Source: Lucifuga dentata (Eukaryota > Chordata > Actinopteri > Ophidiiformes > Bythitidae). Taken from it: a stretch of 64,000 bases of DNA. The stretch spans positions 62,001-126,000 of the forward strand of contig VXCM01000762.1 in assembly GCA_014773175.1 (NCBI GenBank). Reading direction: 5' to 3'. Under the pieces are notes generated by a model. That model was not told where the DNA came from. It made no database searches and saw only the letters and a program-made list of their open reading frames with translations. Below are positions 14,633 through 27,500 of the stretch, piece after piece. The stretch's first letter is position 1. Each line of letters opens with the position of its first letter. The position numbers and the translations under genes are program-made.

Positions 14633-16200
14633 CTTGTTAATCATCCTCATTGTGCTACTTGACAAACACCGATGCTACCTGAAGGTCTCTGGCTGCTGTT
14701 TTTATCTCTCACTGGGGGATTTTATGTAGCTGCTTTATCACACCATCTGTCAATTGAGAGTTCTCTCTTGTCCACACCTTTTCACTACTACTCACTATTA
14801 AATTTCACTTTCACTCTTAGTCCAGTGCCACAGCAATGCCACATATCCAACGGGCAGCAGAAACACCATTCAGTGCAAACATTTCCCATTGCTATCAACG
14901 ATGACTTCAGTTGCATGTTGACCTTTGACAAATCATAATGTTCTTTGAATCCCTGGATATCTCCTAGAGTGGAGATTTTCATTTTTAGGGGGTTTATGCT
15001 GGAGGCCAAGTGGATTGCCACTCAGCTCACCTTCCAGAGCTCAGAGCAGAGGCACCTTTGGCTAAGGACCAAAGACTGGAGAGAAACAAATGCAGAATGA
15101 GAGGACAAGAAAAAAAAAGAGAAACATGTACTACCCAGAGAGTTCTTGCGGGAAAAAATAACAATAAAAACCACAGAGAAAGGAAGAAATGATGAAGATG
15201 AATGTGGGAATCTGTGATTGAAAATAACAGTGACTTTGTAAAGAGGGAAAAGTGTGTTTGTCCCTATGTTTGTTGATTTATGTGATCCAATTGTCTTTTG
15301 CAGGGCTGAATGTGTCGTAATGGTGATAGTATAAGTGGCTCATTCCTGAACTCAGCCACAACATGCAGCTCATATGATGCAACTGTAGCACTTTTTACAG
15401 CACTTGTCTCCCACCAGCAGATCGCAGGTCTGATATCTCACTCACCACACTGGAAATGACAGCAATCAATACTGATAATGAGCAAAACCATATACTTGCA
15501 CAGGTAATAAAACACAAAAATCCATAAATATTTGATTTCTCCTCATTAATCCCAAAGATGCTGATTGCAAACCTATTTTTATGTAGCATGCACTTAATGT
15601 GTGCAACTGGTTTTCCTTTTTCTCACTTTTTTTTTTAACTTGAGCTAATTGCCTTTTTTGACAAGTGCATGTCTTATCACCAACCACCATCAAGGTGCTT
15701 TTCATTTCCTCTCCTTTTTATTACTTTTCATTTTTAAAATAATTTATGTAATGTGTCTTTTTAATCCTTCCACCGCCTCTGCTGACAGGGATCAACTCTT
15801 TTATCCTGGTTATTCTTCAGTGATAGAATTATAAGTCATATAGCTTACACTTGCAAAACAAAACCAGAAAAAAAAGATGTTTTATCATCACAAACATACA
15901 ACCATTCTCAAATTGCTTCACAAGAATGGTGGAGGATTTGTATGCAGAGGAGATGCACACAACATAGAGATACACACAAACAAGTTGAGGAGCCATTTTC
16001 ACACACATAGGTGGGGCAAGGGATGGAAATCGGGCCAAGAGAAACTGGAGACGTGGATGTGAAAAAAGGAAAAGCGTGACAGACATGGATCCGCCTCACC
16101 TGTAGCTACTGCTCCTAATGCTGTACATAACCCAGCAGACCCCCCCTTTCACCATCCCGCCCAAACCCTCTGTAACCATTTCCAGGGCCTCCACCACCTC
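14286..16200. other. intergenic, microsatellite, no gene
   Basis: Contains a CA microsatellite at 14592-14629 preceded by an N at 14591. The rest is unique AT-rich sequence with short frames that look random. Confidence 0.6.
14592..14629. repeat. CA microsatellite
   Basis: Perfect CA run after an N at 14591. Confidence 0.95.
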
Positions 16201-16430
16201 CTTCACATCTTTAATTTCACTGCTATTGTTGTGGCGGCCACGACACCCTGTTGTATTGTCCTTTATAAACCCTCAGTATGATGAGCCTGTTTTGTCACCT
16301 GCAGAAAAGCCATTTTGTGCTGACAGAAATCACTGCAGGCATTTTCAGCTGCTCCAAGTCAAAGAGCCTTTAGACAATGTGTGTTTCCTAAACAGTTTAA
16401 GCCCATTAAGCAGCCCCTCATTCTCTTAGT
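16200..16430. promoter_or_regulatory. candidate conserved non-coding element
   Basis: Complex, low-repeat sequence with balanced composition between AT-rich flanks. It includes CCATTTTGTGCTGACAGAAA and several CAGCTG/CTGCAG-type words. Conservation is not testable here. Confidence 0.22.
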
Positions 16431-18384
16431 CACTTACTCACATGCAAACTTTGACGCACAACTACACACACTTTTGAGATGTTGTAGAAGTTCACAAGCT
16501 CAGAAGAAACAGATGCTGAGATCATGAATTCTGTACTTTCTGCGAAGATTTAGATGTTTTGGACAGAAATGTGATTGTATATTTTCAGCTAGTATTACCA
16601 TGGGCTCACTAATGTGAAACTCCACAAAGTAAAATAGAACAAAAAACTCATTAATTATTACTTCCTAAGGCCCATTATTTCCAACTCCAGAGTTTATTTG
16701 ATGTATCCAGGAAACCATCCATCTGATTTAATGGATTTACAGCGTGTTGATTTAGGCCTGATGACTGGGGTTGGAAACAATTTCCCAAGTTATTAGAGCC
16801 TTTCACAATGTTCTATCGCAGGAACATTGTCAGAAACTGAGGAACTTTACTTCTATGCACCATGACCCATTCTGGTACTGGACCCACTTTGGTAGTGAGA
16901 CTGAAGTTCCTGAACGTTTTCAATTTTCAATCTCATAATGTGGTGAGAACAAAATAACAAATTAAATAAGACTACTAAAAAAAAAATAAATAAAGATAAT
17001 CTTCATGGAACTTGAAGCACAGTTGAAATGCAAATGAGAAACTCAATGAATGAACCATAATTCAGGGCAAAGTAGTTCCGTAATTTAGTTCTGAACTTTA
17101 GTCAAATTTAGTCAAGATGCCAGTTCTTCAACTTCATGAAGAAAGCAGGTGTCAAAGGGTGAGTAAAGGAGGTTAAGGAGTGGGACAACTGAACAGCAGG
17201 GAAGAGCAAAGGCAAGAAAAAAGGGGAGAAAGGATGGAAACTAGGCAAGAGAAGTCTTTTCAGGTGGAACATGGCACTTCTGCTGAGCGAGTGACATGGG
17301 AGGAAAAAGAGCAACATATATATGGAGGATAAACGCTACTAAAATACTGTATCAGGAGGTTTTACCTTTCTCGCTCTCATTCTACTGTTCTTGCAACTAA
17401 AGTCTTTTCATGCTCCCCTCCATTCATCTCCTTCTCCTGACCTGCTGATGAGCGAGTTCGATAGCATCTGAGCGCCAGCCTCCATGCTGTGCCACCATGA
17501 GCACAGAGGGGCGGGGGTTAGGAAGCTGGCTTCAGTACAATGTTTTTACTGTGTAGCAGTCAGACCTCAGTCATTGTGAGGGTCCCAGAGTCAATGCGGA
17601 CCCAAGCTTAGCCAATTACATCAGCCTAAGCTGGGACACTCTGACCTTTACAATTATAGACACAGTCACACACACACACATAAAATCCAATTTGAAACTG
17701 TGATAAGAAAACAGATACTCAGATCCAATAACAGCATTTTTAAAAATCCTTCTATTAAAACTAAGCATCAAAATTATACAAACCGCAAATCTTCCACTGC
17801 CATTTGAGCATAGACACTATGAAATTTTCTCACAGTAACCCTGTCTGTACTCAAGTGTATAGCACGTGAAGAAATCCATCTTTCTCCTCTAAACTGGATC
17901 TTTTGTGAAATAAACATGATCAAACTGCTCACTTACACCCTCTCATTGTACTTTTTATTGTCATTTAAGAAAATACTTCCTACACGAACCACTGCCTCGG
18001 GGTATATGTGGAGACAACAGCGCTCAGATTGCTGTGACATTGCAGCCAGGAGCGCCACACAATCGCTGTGGATTGAGTGACGCTGTGAGGTTATTAGTCC
18101 ATGTTCTGAAACCTCACCCACCTTCTCCACTCCACCTCTTACATTACACAGTGTAGTGTGCGATACTCCAGTTACACCTGCTTGGCTTTGAGTGCTTTGG
18201 CTACAGTGTAATCCGGTGTTACTGTACCTTAATCTGTTACCACAACATATCACCTCTTTCCATCAACACTCTCACCTTAGTTAAGAGACTAAACTTACCA
18301 AATGATTCCGTAACTTATTTTCACTCAGTACAATGGTAACAGTAACATCAAACGAATAACCGTTATTAGTGCGTTGGGTTCAGC
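16431..18384. other. intergenic, no gene
   Basis: Mostly unique sequence. 16640-16800 (TTAATTATTACTTCC onward) and 17560-17660 (CCAATTACATCAGCC) are compositionally complex and could be regulatory. No exon or transposon was recognised. Confidence 0.55.
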
Positions 18385-18510
18385 TGTAGCAGGCCAGATT
18401 AAGCCCCACCAAACTATACCCGGGTATAGTCTAGTCTAGGCCAAAATATACCCCGGGGTATAAAATAGTCCAGGCTGGTATATACCCCACTAGTCCAAAT
18501 TATACCCCTT
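18385..18510. repeat. 34-bp minisatellite, left part
   Basis: Two full 34-bp units start at 18421 and 18455, each of form GGGTATA...CTAG/CCAGG...ATATACCCC, with partial units on both sides. The unit junctions form palindromes: 18413-18430 is an 18-bp perfect palindrome and TATACCCCGGGGTATA is at 18447-18462. Confidence 0.8.
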
Positions 18511-19330
18511 GTGTTTTTCATAAATTAGTCTGTATTTAAATGTCCAGAGTTTCTTTCCATCATAATTTAAAAATATAACATCTCACTGCAACACAGAAAG
18601 TCAACATCAATGACATAACAACCCACAGTCAGTTTTGGCCATGCAGAATTCAATTTCCGTGTTGCATCTGTGACCTGGTAATATAATAAATATGAAAGCG
18701 TATTGAGCAAATACGTCTCTTTTTCAGCTTTATTGTTGTATCGGTTTTAAATATTAATTTAAACTTCTTCTTCACCTACCTACTTAATTATTTAATATCA
18801 AACGCATATAACTGCATAAAGGAGAATCTCTAGATTGGCACTGACTTGTAAAAACAAAACTATGAAGTTGGATACAATGCACGTTTCACATTTCCAGAGG
18901 GGTAAGTATCATGGTTTCAATTCACTTAGAATCCCAATAGTTTCCAAAATTATACTTGAGAGTTTTTGAGTTTGAGATCTAAATGTCAGATTATTGTCAA
19001 TGAGGATGCCAAGGAAATTGAAGCAGTTTGTTGGCTGTATTGGAGATTCAATAGATTTTAAAAGTTGGTGAATTGTGTTGCAATAACGTGTTTCCTTTTT
19101 GATAGAGATAGCTTATTTGTACCAAGCCAATCATATATTTTATTCAGCTCATGATTCATTGTAGTCTGCACTTGATTAGTTTGTAATGGCATTTAAGAAG
19201 TTAAAATTGTGTATTGTAGTGGATAGCTTGTGTCATCAGCGTGTGAAATAAAATCAAAAACTTAATACCGTATCCTTGAATATTTTGTGTGTCTGAGTCT
19301 GGGAGTATAATCTGGCCTTGGGGGGGGGGN
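18511..19330 (-). mobile_element. LINE-like insertion remnant splitting the minisatellite
   Basis: This block separates the two halves of the 34-bp array. Its right part carries the reverse-transcriptase remnant described separately. Its left part (18511-18960) has no recognisable coding content and ends in no clear poly-A. Whether the whole block is one insertion is inferred. Confidence 0.5.
18990..19250 (-). pseudogene. non-LTR retrotransposon reverse transcriptase fragment (decayed)
   Basis: Read on the minus strand from about 19245, the frame gives DFISHADDTSY, then a stop, then MNHELNKIYDWLGTNKLSLS and KRKHVIATQF before further stops. The ADD triad within F(I)xxADDT, followed by an EL..I..WL..NKLSL block, is the palm and post-palm region of LINE reverse transcriptases. 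The usual tyrosine of YADD is histidine here, and in-frame stops (for example after TILTS) show it is dead. The fragment is too short to assign a clade. It lies inside the split 34-bp array. Confidence 0.7.
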
Positions 19331-19465
19331 GGGTATGAAATAGCCTAGCCTAAATAACACCCTGGGGTATAAACTGGACTAGCCCACAATATACCTGAGG
19401 TATAAAACAGGCTAGCCCACTTTAACCCTGGAGATAGTCTGGGCGAGGGGTATATCTTGGGTTGT
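19331..19465. repeat. 34-bp minisatellite, right part
   Basis: Three to four units in the same orientation as the left part, e.g. GGGGTATAAACTGGACTAGC and AGGTATAAAACAGGCTAGCC, with a palindrome TATACCTGAGGTATA. A G-run with an N at 19330 borders it. Confidence 0.78.
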
Positions 19466-20137
19466 TACACCGCAACTGACCACTGACCAATTTTGTTATT
19501 CTCAGTCATTTTTAGTTAAAATATTCAAACGATGACAGTAGAGAGTGGTGTTGCTAAACTAAAAGCTGCACCTGTTTGTTGGAGGAAGTAATGTTCATGT
19601 AAAAGATGACAAGACTTATCTTTCCCCTGCATGAGAAACACTGATTTGTTGGTTCCAGATCAGAAGTTTTCTGGGGCTGATGCACCAAATTTGCCTCTGG
19701 GTGTGAAACTCTACAGAATGGTTTAACAGACATGTTCGGGCACCGGCACCACATCAGTCGAAAAACACTACAGATGATTGAAAATTTCTGCAGATAATTA
19801 AAACAACAGAAGTCTAATATATTTAGGCATCAGTTTGTTCAGTGATTTGTTTCTTGGAGTTGGTGGCCCATTGGTGGGTTGGTACTTACATGTTTTGGTT
19901 TACACAGAGCAGAGAACTTGGTTCAAAATACTTTGAGAACCACTGCCATAGAGTATTTTCATCTGGAATTAAAACTAGCTTATTATTTGTTCTTTTATTA
20001 TAGTAATTAAGTAGTTGTTTCATCTGCTAAAATCAATAATTAACTTATTAGTGTGCCTATATTTGATTGTTTACAGTGAGGAAGCTGCACTGAGCCTTTC
20101 ACAATGACCATATGTAACAATGGAGAGTGTTTAGCTT
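19466..20137. other. intergenic, nothing recognised
   Basis: Unique AT-rich sequence with no gene and no repeat that I could identify. Confidence 0.55.
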
Positions 20138-20711
20138 TTAAAGGACCATACCATCCATTTTGCATGTTTGAGCCTAATATATTCAATTTTCATACATGTA
20201 ACATTACTGACCATCATTTCCCAAAGCATACTACTGGAACGGTGAGTTAAAAAAATGTTTTCCTACCTTCCAGACCGCCATTGGTTTCAGTTCATTCTGG
20301 TATGCTATTAAAATCAACTTGTTGATATGAAACGTTCTTGGGACAGGTAATCCATCATCATGTGTATTCAGGTTTTTTTCAAAGTTCGTAATTTTAGCAT
20401 TTAAGCGCAATAAAAAAAAAGTGCAGAGTGAATGTATGTCTCCACCGGGGAATATAGTCCTCAAATGAAGACCTGTGTTTGTTGAAATTTAAACGACCGT
20501 GATTTCATAAGGCTGCGTAGCTATTAGAAGGCGAAACATCGATTTTTAAGGTGGGTGTATCACTTGAGTATTTGATTTTGAAAGATTAAGAGATTTTGCA
20601 AAATATCAGGAAAGTTGAAATACGGTTTTATCCTTTGGGAAATGATTGACAGTAACCTTATGTGATGAAAATTGAATATATTAGGCTAAAACATGCAAAA
20701 TGGTCCTTTAA
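20138..20711. mobile_element. TTAA-flanked palindromic repeat, copy 2 (reverse orientation)
   Basis: Begins TTAAAGGACCATACCA and ends ATGGTCCTTTAA. The terminal inverted repeats run for about 100 bp, both carrying GCATGTTT.AGCCTAATAT and TCAATTTTCAT. The internal GGGGAATATAGTCC lies in the opposite orientation to that of most copies (GGGACTATATTCCC). Confidence 0.85.
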
Positions 20712-21139
20712 AAGAGCAACTTTGTACTTTTAAAGAGTCTGCTACAATATAAAAACAAAATCTCACCAACAGCACCCACAGAAACAATTCAATTAACAGT
20801 ATCTCTACTTGAGTAAGTTATCCACCTGTAATTTTAATTCATACTGCCAAGTATACGATAAAGTATACAAAAGGGGGGAGAGTTGTCTAAGAAATTAAAT
20901 ATTTTTGGTGGGTTTAACTACTCCACTCTTGCTCTCTCTCCTGTGGTAATATTTGAGCTGTGACACGGTTGGAAACCTTGAGCACCTACTGTGTGTGTGT
21001 GTGTGTTTGGGTGTGTGTTTTGTGACTCAGCTCCCGTTCACCTTTCATTCTCTATTCTGGCTGGTCATATTCATGTATGCATGTAGACTCTATTGTGTGA
21101 GCAAGCAACACACATTTTCACATGCACATACACATACAC

Positions 21140-21140
21140 A

Positions 21141-21195
<55 letters not shown>
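21140..21195. repeat. CA microsatellite
   Basis: Long perfect CA run. Confidence 0.95.
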
Positions 21196-21198
<3 letters not shown>

Positions 21199-22061
21199 CA
21201 GATGGCTCCAGGGCTGCTGAGTCGGGGGGACATGGTTCCGTGAATTTCTATGACAGGAAGCTGAGCTGGAGTCAGCCCACACCAAGGATGCTGAGACCCA
21301 GGGCCCCAGCCGTGGGAGAGACGGGAGAGGTAAGAGGAAGTCAGTTTCATTNAAAAAAAAAAAAAAATCAGGGTCTGAGTATTAGAAAAACTGCAGAGGG
21401 CTTTAATTCCAGGTGGGTGAAGAGGAAGAGTGACATGATTGACAGAAGGCACACGTCCTCTATTCACATAAAATCCAACTCCACCTCAGGCCACCTCATC
21501 CTTCTCTCACCCCACTAATCCTTTAATGACCAGCCAGTGAGAGGGAAAGTCAGCAGGCAGACAGGGAGAGCAGAGGAGAGCAGGGGTAGAAAAATCCTTG
21601 TTGATAAAAGTGCTCGAGCAGTGCTATGAGTCCTGCAGTTGAATGAAGCTCTCGAGAGCGCACGGAAACAAAAAGGTGGTGCTGGCAGTGAGCAGGCATC
21701 AAGACACCTGATGACAAGGAAGCAGAACAGCTGAATGAAGAGGATAAAGAGGACGAAGATGAAGCTGCCCAATGAATGCGTGTCAAATGTCAATTATGCC
21801 CTAAATACAGGAGCTGCAGCTAAAAAGTGTTCCACATGGAGACAAAGAAAGTGTTTAATTTGTGCAAATGCAAGTGTGTAACTGTTTTTGTGTGTGTTGT
21901 GCGTGTGTGTGTGTGTTCAGATTAATACTCCACTGTGAATGGAAAGGGAGGGCAGCAGGGGATCATGTGACAAGAGTCAGACTGAATCCGGCGCCTACAC
22001 GCTTCACAAGGGTCATGCTGGGGTCGTCATGTGGCTACTGTGCCCACTGCCAAATATATTA

Positions 22062-22066
<5 letters not shown>

Positions 22067-22099
<33 letters not shown>

Positions 22100-22110
22100 A
22101 CACATACACA
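22067..22110. repeat. CA microsatellite (interrupted)
   Basis: CA repeats with a few CATACA interruptions. Confidence 0.92.
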
Positions 22111-22580
22111 TGAAGTGCAAGCATGTGCACGCAGATCCAAAGGCACTTATGCATGTAATAGATTAACAGACGTGGATGTAAACACAAATAACACACAAGC
22201 AATGACAGAACAACTCAGGGTTCATTTTTACATGACTGTGGCCATATAATTCCTACATATTTGTGTTTACCCCATTAGTTTCTATTATTTTAATTTTCAT
22301 TTTTCTGCTTCCTTTTCCCCTGTCCCCAACATACAGTATGCATAGATTTCCTGTACATACATTTCCTTTTCTCTCTTATCCCCCTGTTTTTTCCACTACT
22401 TGCATCCTTCTCCTGTTTTTCCTCTTTCACGTAACTCGAGATTCCCATGTTCTGTTCTTTCTTCATATTATACCAAGCCATTAGTGACATCAAGTCATTC
22501 AGACGCATTGAGTGGGAAATCAGGGGAAGGGGACGTTGGGGAAATGATGTGCAACAGGGTAAGAGAGACATTATTAAGAT

Positions 22581-22582
<2 letters not shown>

Positions 22583-22627
<45 letters not shown>

Positions 22628-22641
22628 GAGACAGAGAGAGA
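22583..22641. repeat. GA microsatellite
   Basis: GA run with small interruptions toward the right end. Confidence 0.93.
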
Positions 22642-22859
22642 TTGGGTTTCACTCTGTTTTCATGTTATATCCCCATTACAGTAATGTGCCGGAGCCACTT
22701 AACTAATGCATAAAAGTACTATGATACCAGCAATAAACAGCATTATACAATGAATTAAAGTATGGGAGGCAGAGAGGGCCACTGAAAAAAGTCTCTGCAC
22801 ACCCCCCCCCCNCCCCCCCCCCTCTCTCTAAACACACACAGTAAGATGACTAACTTCAT

Positions 22860-23190
22860 TACCCTCCCCATTCCTCTTAGTGAGCAGAGCGAATTGAAAC
22901 CTAATTACCACACCAGAGCCAAATTAAAAGCTTTTCCTCTCAATGGCTACAATCCGTCTCCTGACAAATGAACAGCAGCACTTCCAGTGTGTTAATGCTG
23001 CTTTCTCCCTCCCTGCATTCAAGCATCCTCATTCATGCCAGCACGCATCCTTTCAAACAACACTGAAGCAACAGCTTTGATACCAGCAGCACATTATTGC
23101 CGCTCACGCTAATATCAATCAAAATGTGAAGACATACTATTATGGATAAAAAGCATTCTGTTTGTCATTCAATAGACTTTAGTAATGATT
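22860..23190. promoter_or_regulatory. candidate conserved non-coding element
   Basis: Unique complex sequence with clustered homeodomain-like words (CCTAATTACC, CCAAATTAAAAG) and TAATATCAATCAAAATG. There is no microsatellite inside. Motif and composition evidence only. Confidence 0.27.
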
Positions 23191-23601
23191 TCTAAAACAT
23201 TCCTTTTAACACCTTAATGAGTGATTTATAATCGCCCATTCTTAAGTCAGCTGTCAAAGTGGGCTGCTCTTTCCCCTTTTCTTTCTCTCTTTATTTTGCT
23301 GAGTATCCTCTGCTCGATGCTTATGCACGTTTCTACTCCTAAATACAACTGATACTCATACAGCTCACTCAAGTTTTTATGTTAGACTGACAGCCACAGT
23401 ACAGACGTTCTGACAAGCCTCAGAGGTCAAAGTTGAAGAAAAGCTTGGTGTATGGACAGAAAAAGTTACACCAAAATGGTTGTTTATGGAGCTGTGGAAT
23501 GACATGAGATTTAAGCTTCTGTCAATGTATCAGATTCCACTGTGTTAACCATAATGAGTTATTCAAGTGTCATCCATGAATAGCCATCACAACAGGCAGG
23601 G
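23191..23601. other. intergenic, nothing recognised
   Basis: Unique sequence without gene or element. Confidence 0.5.
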
Positions 23602-24143
23602 TTAAAGGACCATACCAGTGATTTTTGCATGTTTAAGTCTACCACCCACATACACATTATGTTACTGAAAACCAATTTCCAAAACATAAAACTGTCTGTT
23701 AGTTTTCCTGTTATTTTGCCAAATCCCAAATGTTCAGGTGATATACACACCTTAAAATTCAATGTTTTACCTCCTAACATGTACGTCTGAATGTAGAAGA
23801 GACGGTCATTTTTAATTTCTCAGTAAAGGCTGTCTTCTCTTGGGACTATATTCCCTGGTGGAGATACACATCTTTTTCCATGTAGCTCTGTGTTTGAGCT
23901 AAACAAAGTTTAACCGTGTTCATCATAGCGGATTACTTATCTCAAGCATGTTTCAAATCTCTACAAGTTGATTTTTAACATAATGGAATAAACTGAAACC
24001 AACTGCAGTTTGGAAGGTAGGAAAAACAATTCTAATATTTACAGCTGTACTACATTTTGGGAAATAGTTGTCAGTAACATAATGTGTATGTGGGTTGTCC
24101 ATATTTTGCTCAAACATACAAAACTACCAGCCTGGTCCTTTAC
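23602..24143. mobile_element. TTAA-flanked palindromic repeat, copy 3
   Basis: Begins TTAAAGGACCATACCAGTG and ends CTGGTCCTTTAC. Internal TTGGGACTATATTCCCTGG is in the forward orientation. Confidence 0.85.
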
Positions 24144-27100
24144 ATGTCGAGTTTGAATTCAGAATTGTGTCAGTATGTATCAGAAACTGACAAAATGAAC
24201 TGAACAGAAAAACAGTTTCTGCACACATACATGCACATGCACACAACTCATTGCCATTTTTAAAATATTCTGCTGCTTCTTCCTATGGATAAAAAGAGGT
24301 AAAGTATACATACACACATTACTGTAACACTGCAAGATGTGCCTGTAATTAGGTTTAATCACTGTTTTTCCATTTGTCAAACACTAATTGCACTTAGTAA
24401 TTAATAACGGCATGTATCAGTTTAAGATCAGATGTTTTGGATTTTGGATGTGTGTGTGTGTGTGTGGGTGCTTAATCCAATGATGTTGTCTTTTAACAGA
24501 TAACACAGGCTCCCAGACAGCAAGGTTATCAGACTGGCTCTTTGCTCACTACCACTTAATGGAGATCAGAGGAGATTGCAGCACACAAATTCACTATTAT
24601 CTTCCTATCTATTCTTGTCTCCTGTATTTTTTAGTTTTTTCAAGGGAATTTTCAACTGATTTATAGGAAACAGCCGTCACCAGTAGTAATTCTGGGAACA
24701 AAAATGCAAAGAAATCTCAGTATGCGCAGTCACTTCTCATTGCATTATATAGAACAAAGATGGTCAATAGAAAGTTGGTTTACGATGAGATTCCATCTGC
24801 TTTGGCTGATTGATTTACAATAACCCTAACCATTAAAAAACTGATACTAATACACGTAAAGTGCACTTGTTCCATATAGATTGTGAATGGGTGATCCTAA
24901 AATGCATGGTTATCACATGGAGGGCATAGGGCAAATTGCTCTTCATTTGAAGTCTTTATCACTGGTCAATCGTGGTTGAGTAGGTTTGAATTGATGATAG
25001 ATCACTAGTGCTCAGACTGCAGGTACTAATGCCATTATCCTTCATGGGTCCATCTCTATCTGTCCATCCTAATCCAGTTAGACACAATGAAACAGACCCA
25101 GAGGATCCATCCAAAGCACACAAATATATTTGCCCTCTTCTATGCCAAAATCCAAGTTATCATCTTTCTCCTTCTCTTGGTATGTGCTAAGTGAGTACTG
25201 CAGTTTGATGTCAGTGGCAGCCAACAAGTCATATTTTCTGTCTGGTTTGTGATTTAATGACATGGAAATAATCTTTTTCTGTCCCTACAAATTCCATTAG
25301 ACTGCTTACCCACAGAATACTATACTCCTCTCCATTCACTTTCCTGGGAAGCGTTTATAATGGCACTCCACAGCATCTGTGAATGAGTGATGGCAGGTGC
25401 GTTTAAATCCTTACAAAGATTTAAAACAGTCCACTCAGACTAGTGTTTGTTTTACCACTAAATAAAGACTTCACTTCTGAGTTCGAACCAATGACAAATG
25501 ACCTTCTAGTCATGTAACACAATACAGCATACACAGTACTAAAGAAACAGTCTGTTTACTACAGCCTTCTAATGAACAGAGAAAGGATTCGCATCAAACG
25601 GAGCCAAGAACACCTTGATGATATCCAAGTCTTGGACCTAACCAACAATAACAATAATGAGGATTGACTCAAGACAAGAAGGAAAGGCGTTGAGGATGGT
25701 GGTGCAGGTGATTGGGGGGTATGGTGGAGAAACATTATGTCCAGAACAAAGAGAGAGATACAGGTTGTTTGTTACATGACTGCCTGTCTTTGTGCTTGTA
25801 TATAGGGGTGAGTGGTGATTGTTTTATGCAACTCCATAGTGTGTCATCCGAGTGCTCGCTCCACTCTTTGTCATGCCAACAAAGCTGCTGTGGTTTAGTG
25901 AGTAATATTAGCCTGGGCTGCTTGTCAGAGAGAGCAGAGGTGGGAAGTAATGGAGGTAATGGCGGACAGGTATGAAGTGATTAGATCCATAAGGGAAAAC
26001 GAGAAAAGAGGAACAAATAGGGCTTTAGCCGTGTAAGAGAAATTTGAGTTTTTAGCCTTCAGAAGATCTCTTGATTCAACTATAAGCCAAGAAACACAAA
26101 TGTGAATGCTGCATAATAGTTATGGGATGCTCTGCCTGCAGACTGACACACGTACACAGTTTTATCAGACGTATTAAGGGGTGAAGCTGCGTACTCTGCT
26201 CTGCTAACAGCCACCTCTGTCGGAGGGCTGAATGGATGGTGCAGGAGAGGAGAACTGATAGTGCCTGGATAGAAAGGAGGGAAAAGATGAAAGGCAGTTA
26301 TAATTCATCTTCATGTAGAGTCACTACGCAGCGAGATCAGACACCAGCAGAGGTCCAGGTCTTTTAAGGAGCGGCAGTCATCATCTCCCCTGCCTTGACC
26401 AACTGTCCCTCCCTCTCTCCCTCTGTCTCTCTCTCATCACTGTAACCTTCCTTCTCTTTGAGATAAGCACTGAGTAATCTCCTGCTTTCCTCTCCCCTGT
26501 TGCACCCTCTCACTCTACTCTCTCCATCTCTCCATTTTTACTTTAATCTCTGTCATTCTTTTACTGCATCCATCCTGTTCCCCCACTGAAAGCTGCACAG
26601 GCTCCACAAGCTGCACCAACCTTTTACCTCCCAGCCTTCAACTGCAGCAGAAAAGCAATCCAAGATGCCTGTGTTGGAGGCCAACCGAGGCTGTGCCGTT
26701 GGGTGTAGAGCAGTTAACAACACTCAAAGAAGAGGAAGTGTGTATAGAGGGTGTGTGAGTCAGGTCTTTGTCCTCAGCTATACACAGAGGTGTAAAAGGA
26801 GGAGGAATCTGCATGGCTTTGTCCTGGAAATATGATACAGCCAGTAAAGCAAAACCAGGGAGGCCTCAATTGTGAATTTTATACTGTCTAGTGTGTACAA
26901 AGGATTTTGTGACTAAAATATTTTTATTTGAAACTATTTGGTCACTTAAAAGTCAGCAGCAAAAGCACACCGCGGAGAATGAAACCATAGACTTTCTGTT
27001 TATCAACACTGATCAGCTAATGTTAAAAGTTCAGGTGGAGGTCCGAGTCTGTCTGAACTCCCACCACAAATGCCTGACAGAGGAGCTTTCACACTGCAAA

Positions 27101-27336
27101 AAAGTTCTCCAAACTGTGGTTCATTAATGTAATGTGGGTATTTTCATTTTCAAGTGTAGTTCTCCTTAAGAGTGCCACTGATACAGTTTCCTCAATTTCT
27201 TAAATCATTGATTAAGCAAATGAGCTGCTAGTAAGGTAACACTTTGTTGTGATTGTCCATGTATGTTGACTGTCAACAAGATAATAAGGGAAATCTCAAG
27301 TGGTAATCAGATAATGTATTCTTACATTTAAAATGT
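24144..27336. other. intergenic, no gene
   Basis: Unique sequence. A pyrimidine-rich stretch runs through about 26380-26600 and a short TG run lies near 24450-24470. Short frames (25008-25190, 25712-25975, 26891-27127) have no domain and no splice context that convinces me. Confidence 0.55.
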
Positions 27337-27500
27337 TTAAAGGACCATACTGGTGAGTTTGCATGCCCAATAAATACTACTCACATACATGTTATGTTAC
27401 TGATAGCCATTTTACAAAATATAGAACCGGATTTTAGTTTTCCTGTTATTTTGCGATCCCCTAATCTTTCAAAATTTAATATTCAGGTTGAAAAGTGATG
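27337..27500. mobile_element. TTAA-flanked palindromic repeat, copy 4 (left half only)
   Basis: Begins TTAAAGGACCATACTGGTGA and keeps the left arm through the CCTAATCTTTCAAAAT block. The right arm is missing. Confidence 0.75.

Larger units (their letters stand above)
20712..22860. other. intergenic, microsatellite-rich, no gene
   Basis: Contains TG/CA runs at 20990-21007 and 21140-21195, CA at 22067-22110, GA at 22583-22630 and a C-run with N at 22801-22822. A GC-richer patch at 21200-21350 ends in GAGAGGTAAGAGG and looks exon-like, but I could not support it as coding. Confidence 0.6.

Noticed and set aside
21093..21518. 141-residue frame with a GC-rich, exon-like patch and GAGGTAAGAGG donor-like end
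   Set aside because: It opens through a CA microsatellite and a poly-A/N tract, shows no recognisable domain, and has no convincing acceptor. A non-coding RNA exon cannot be excluded.
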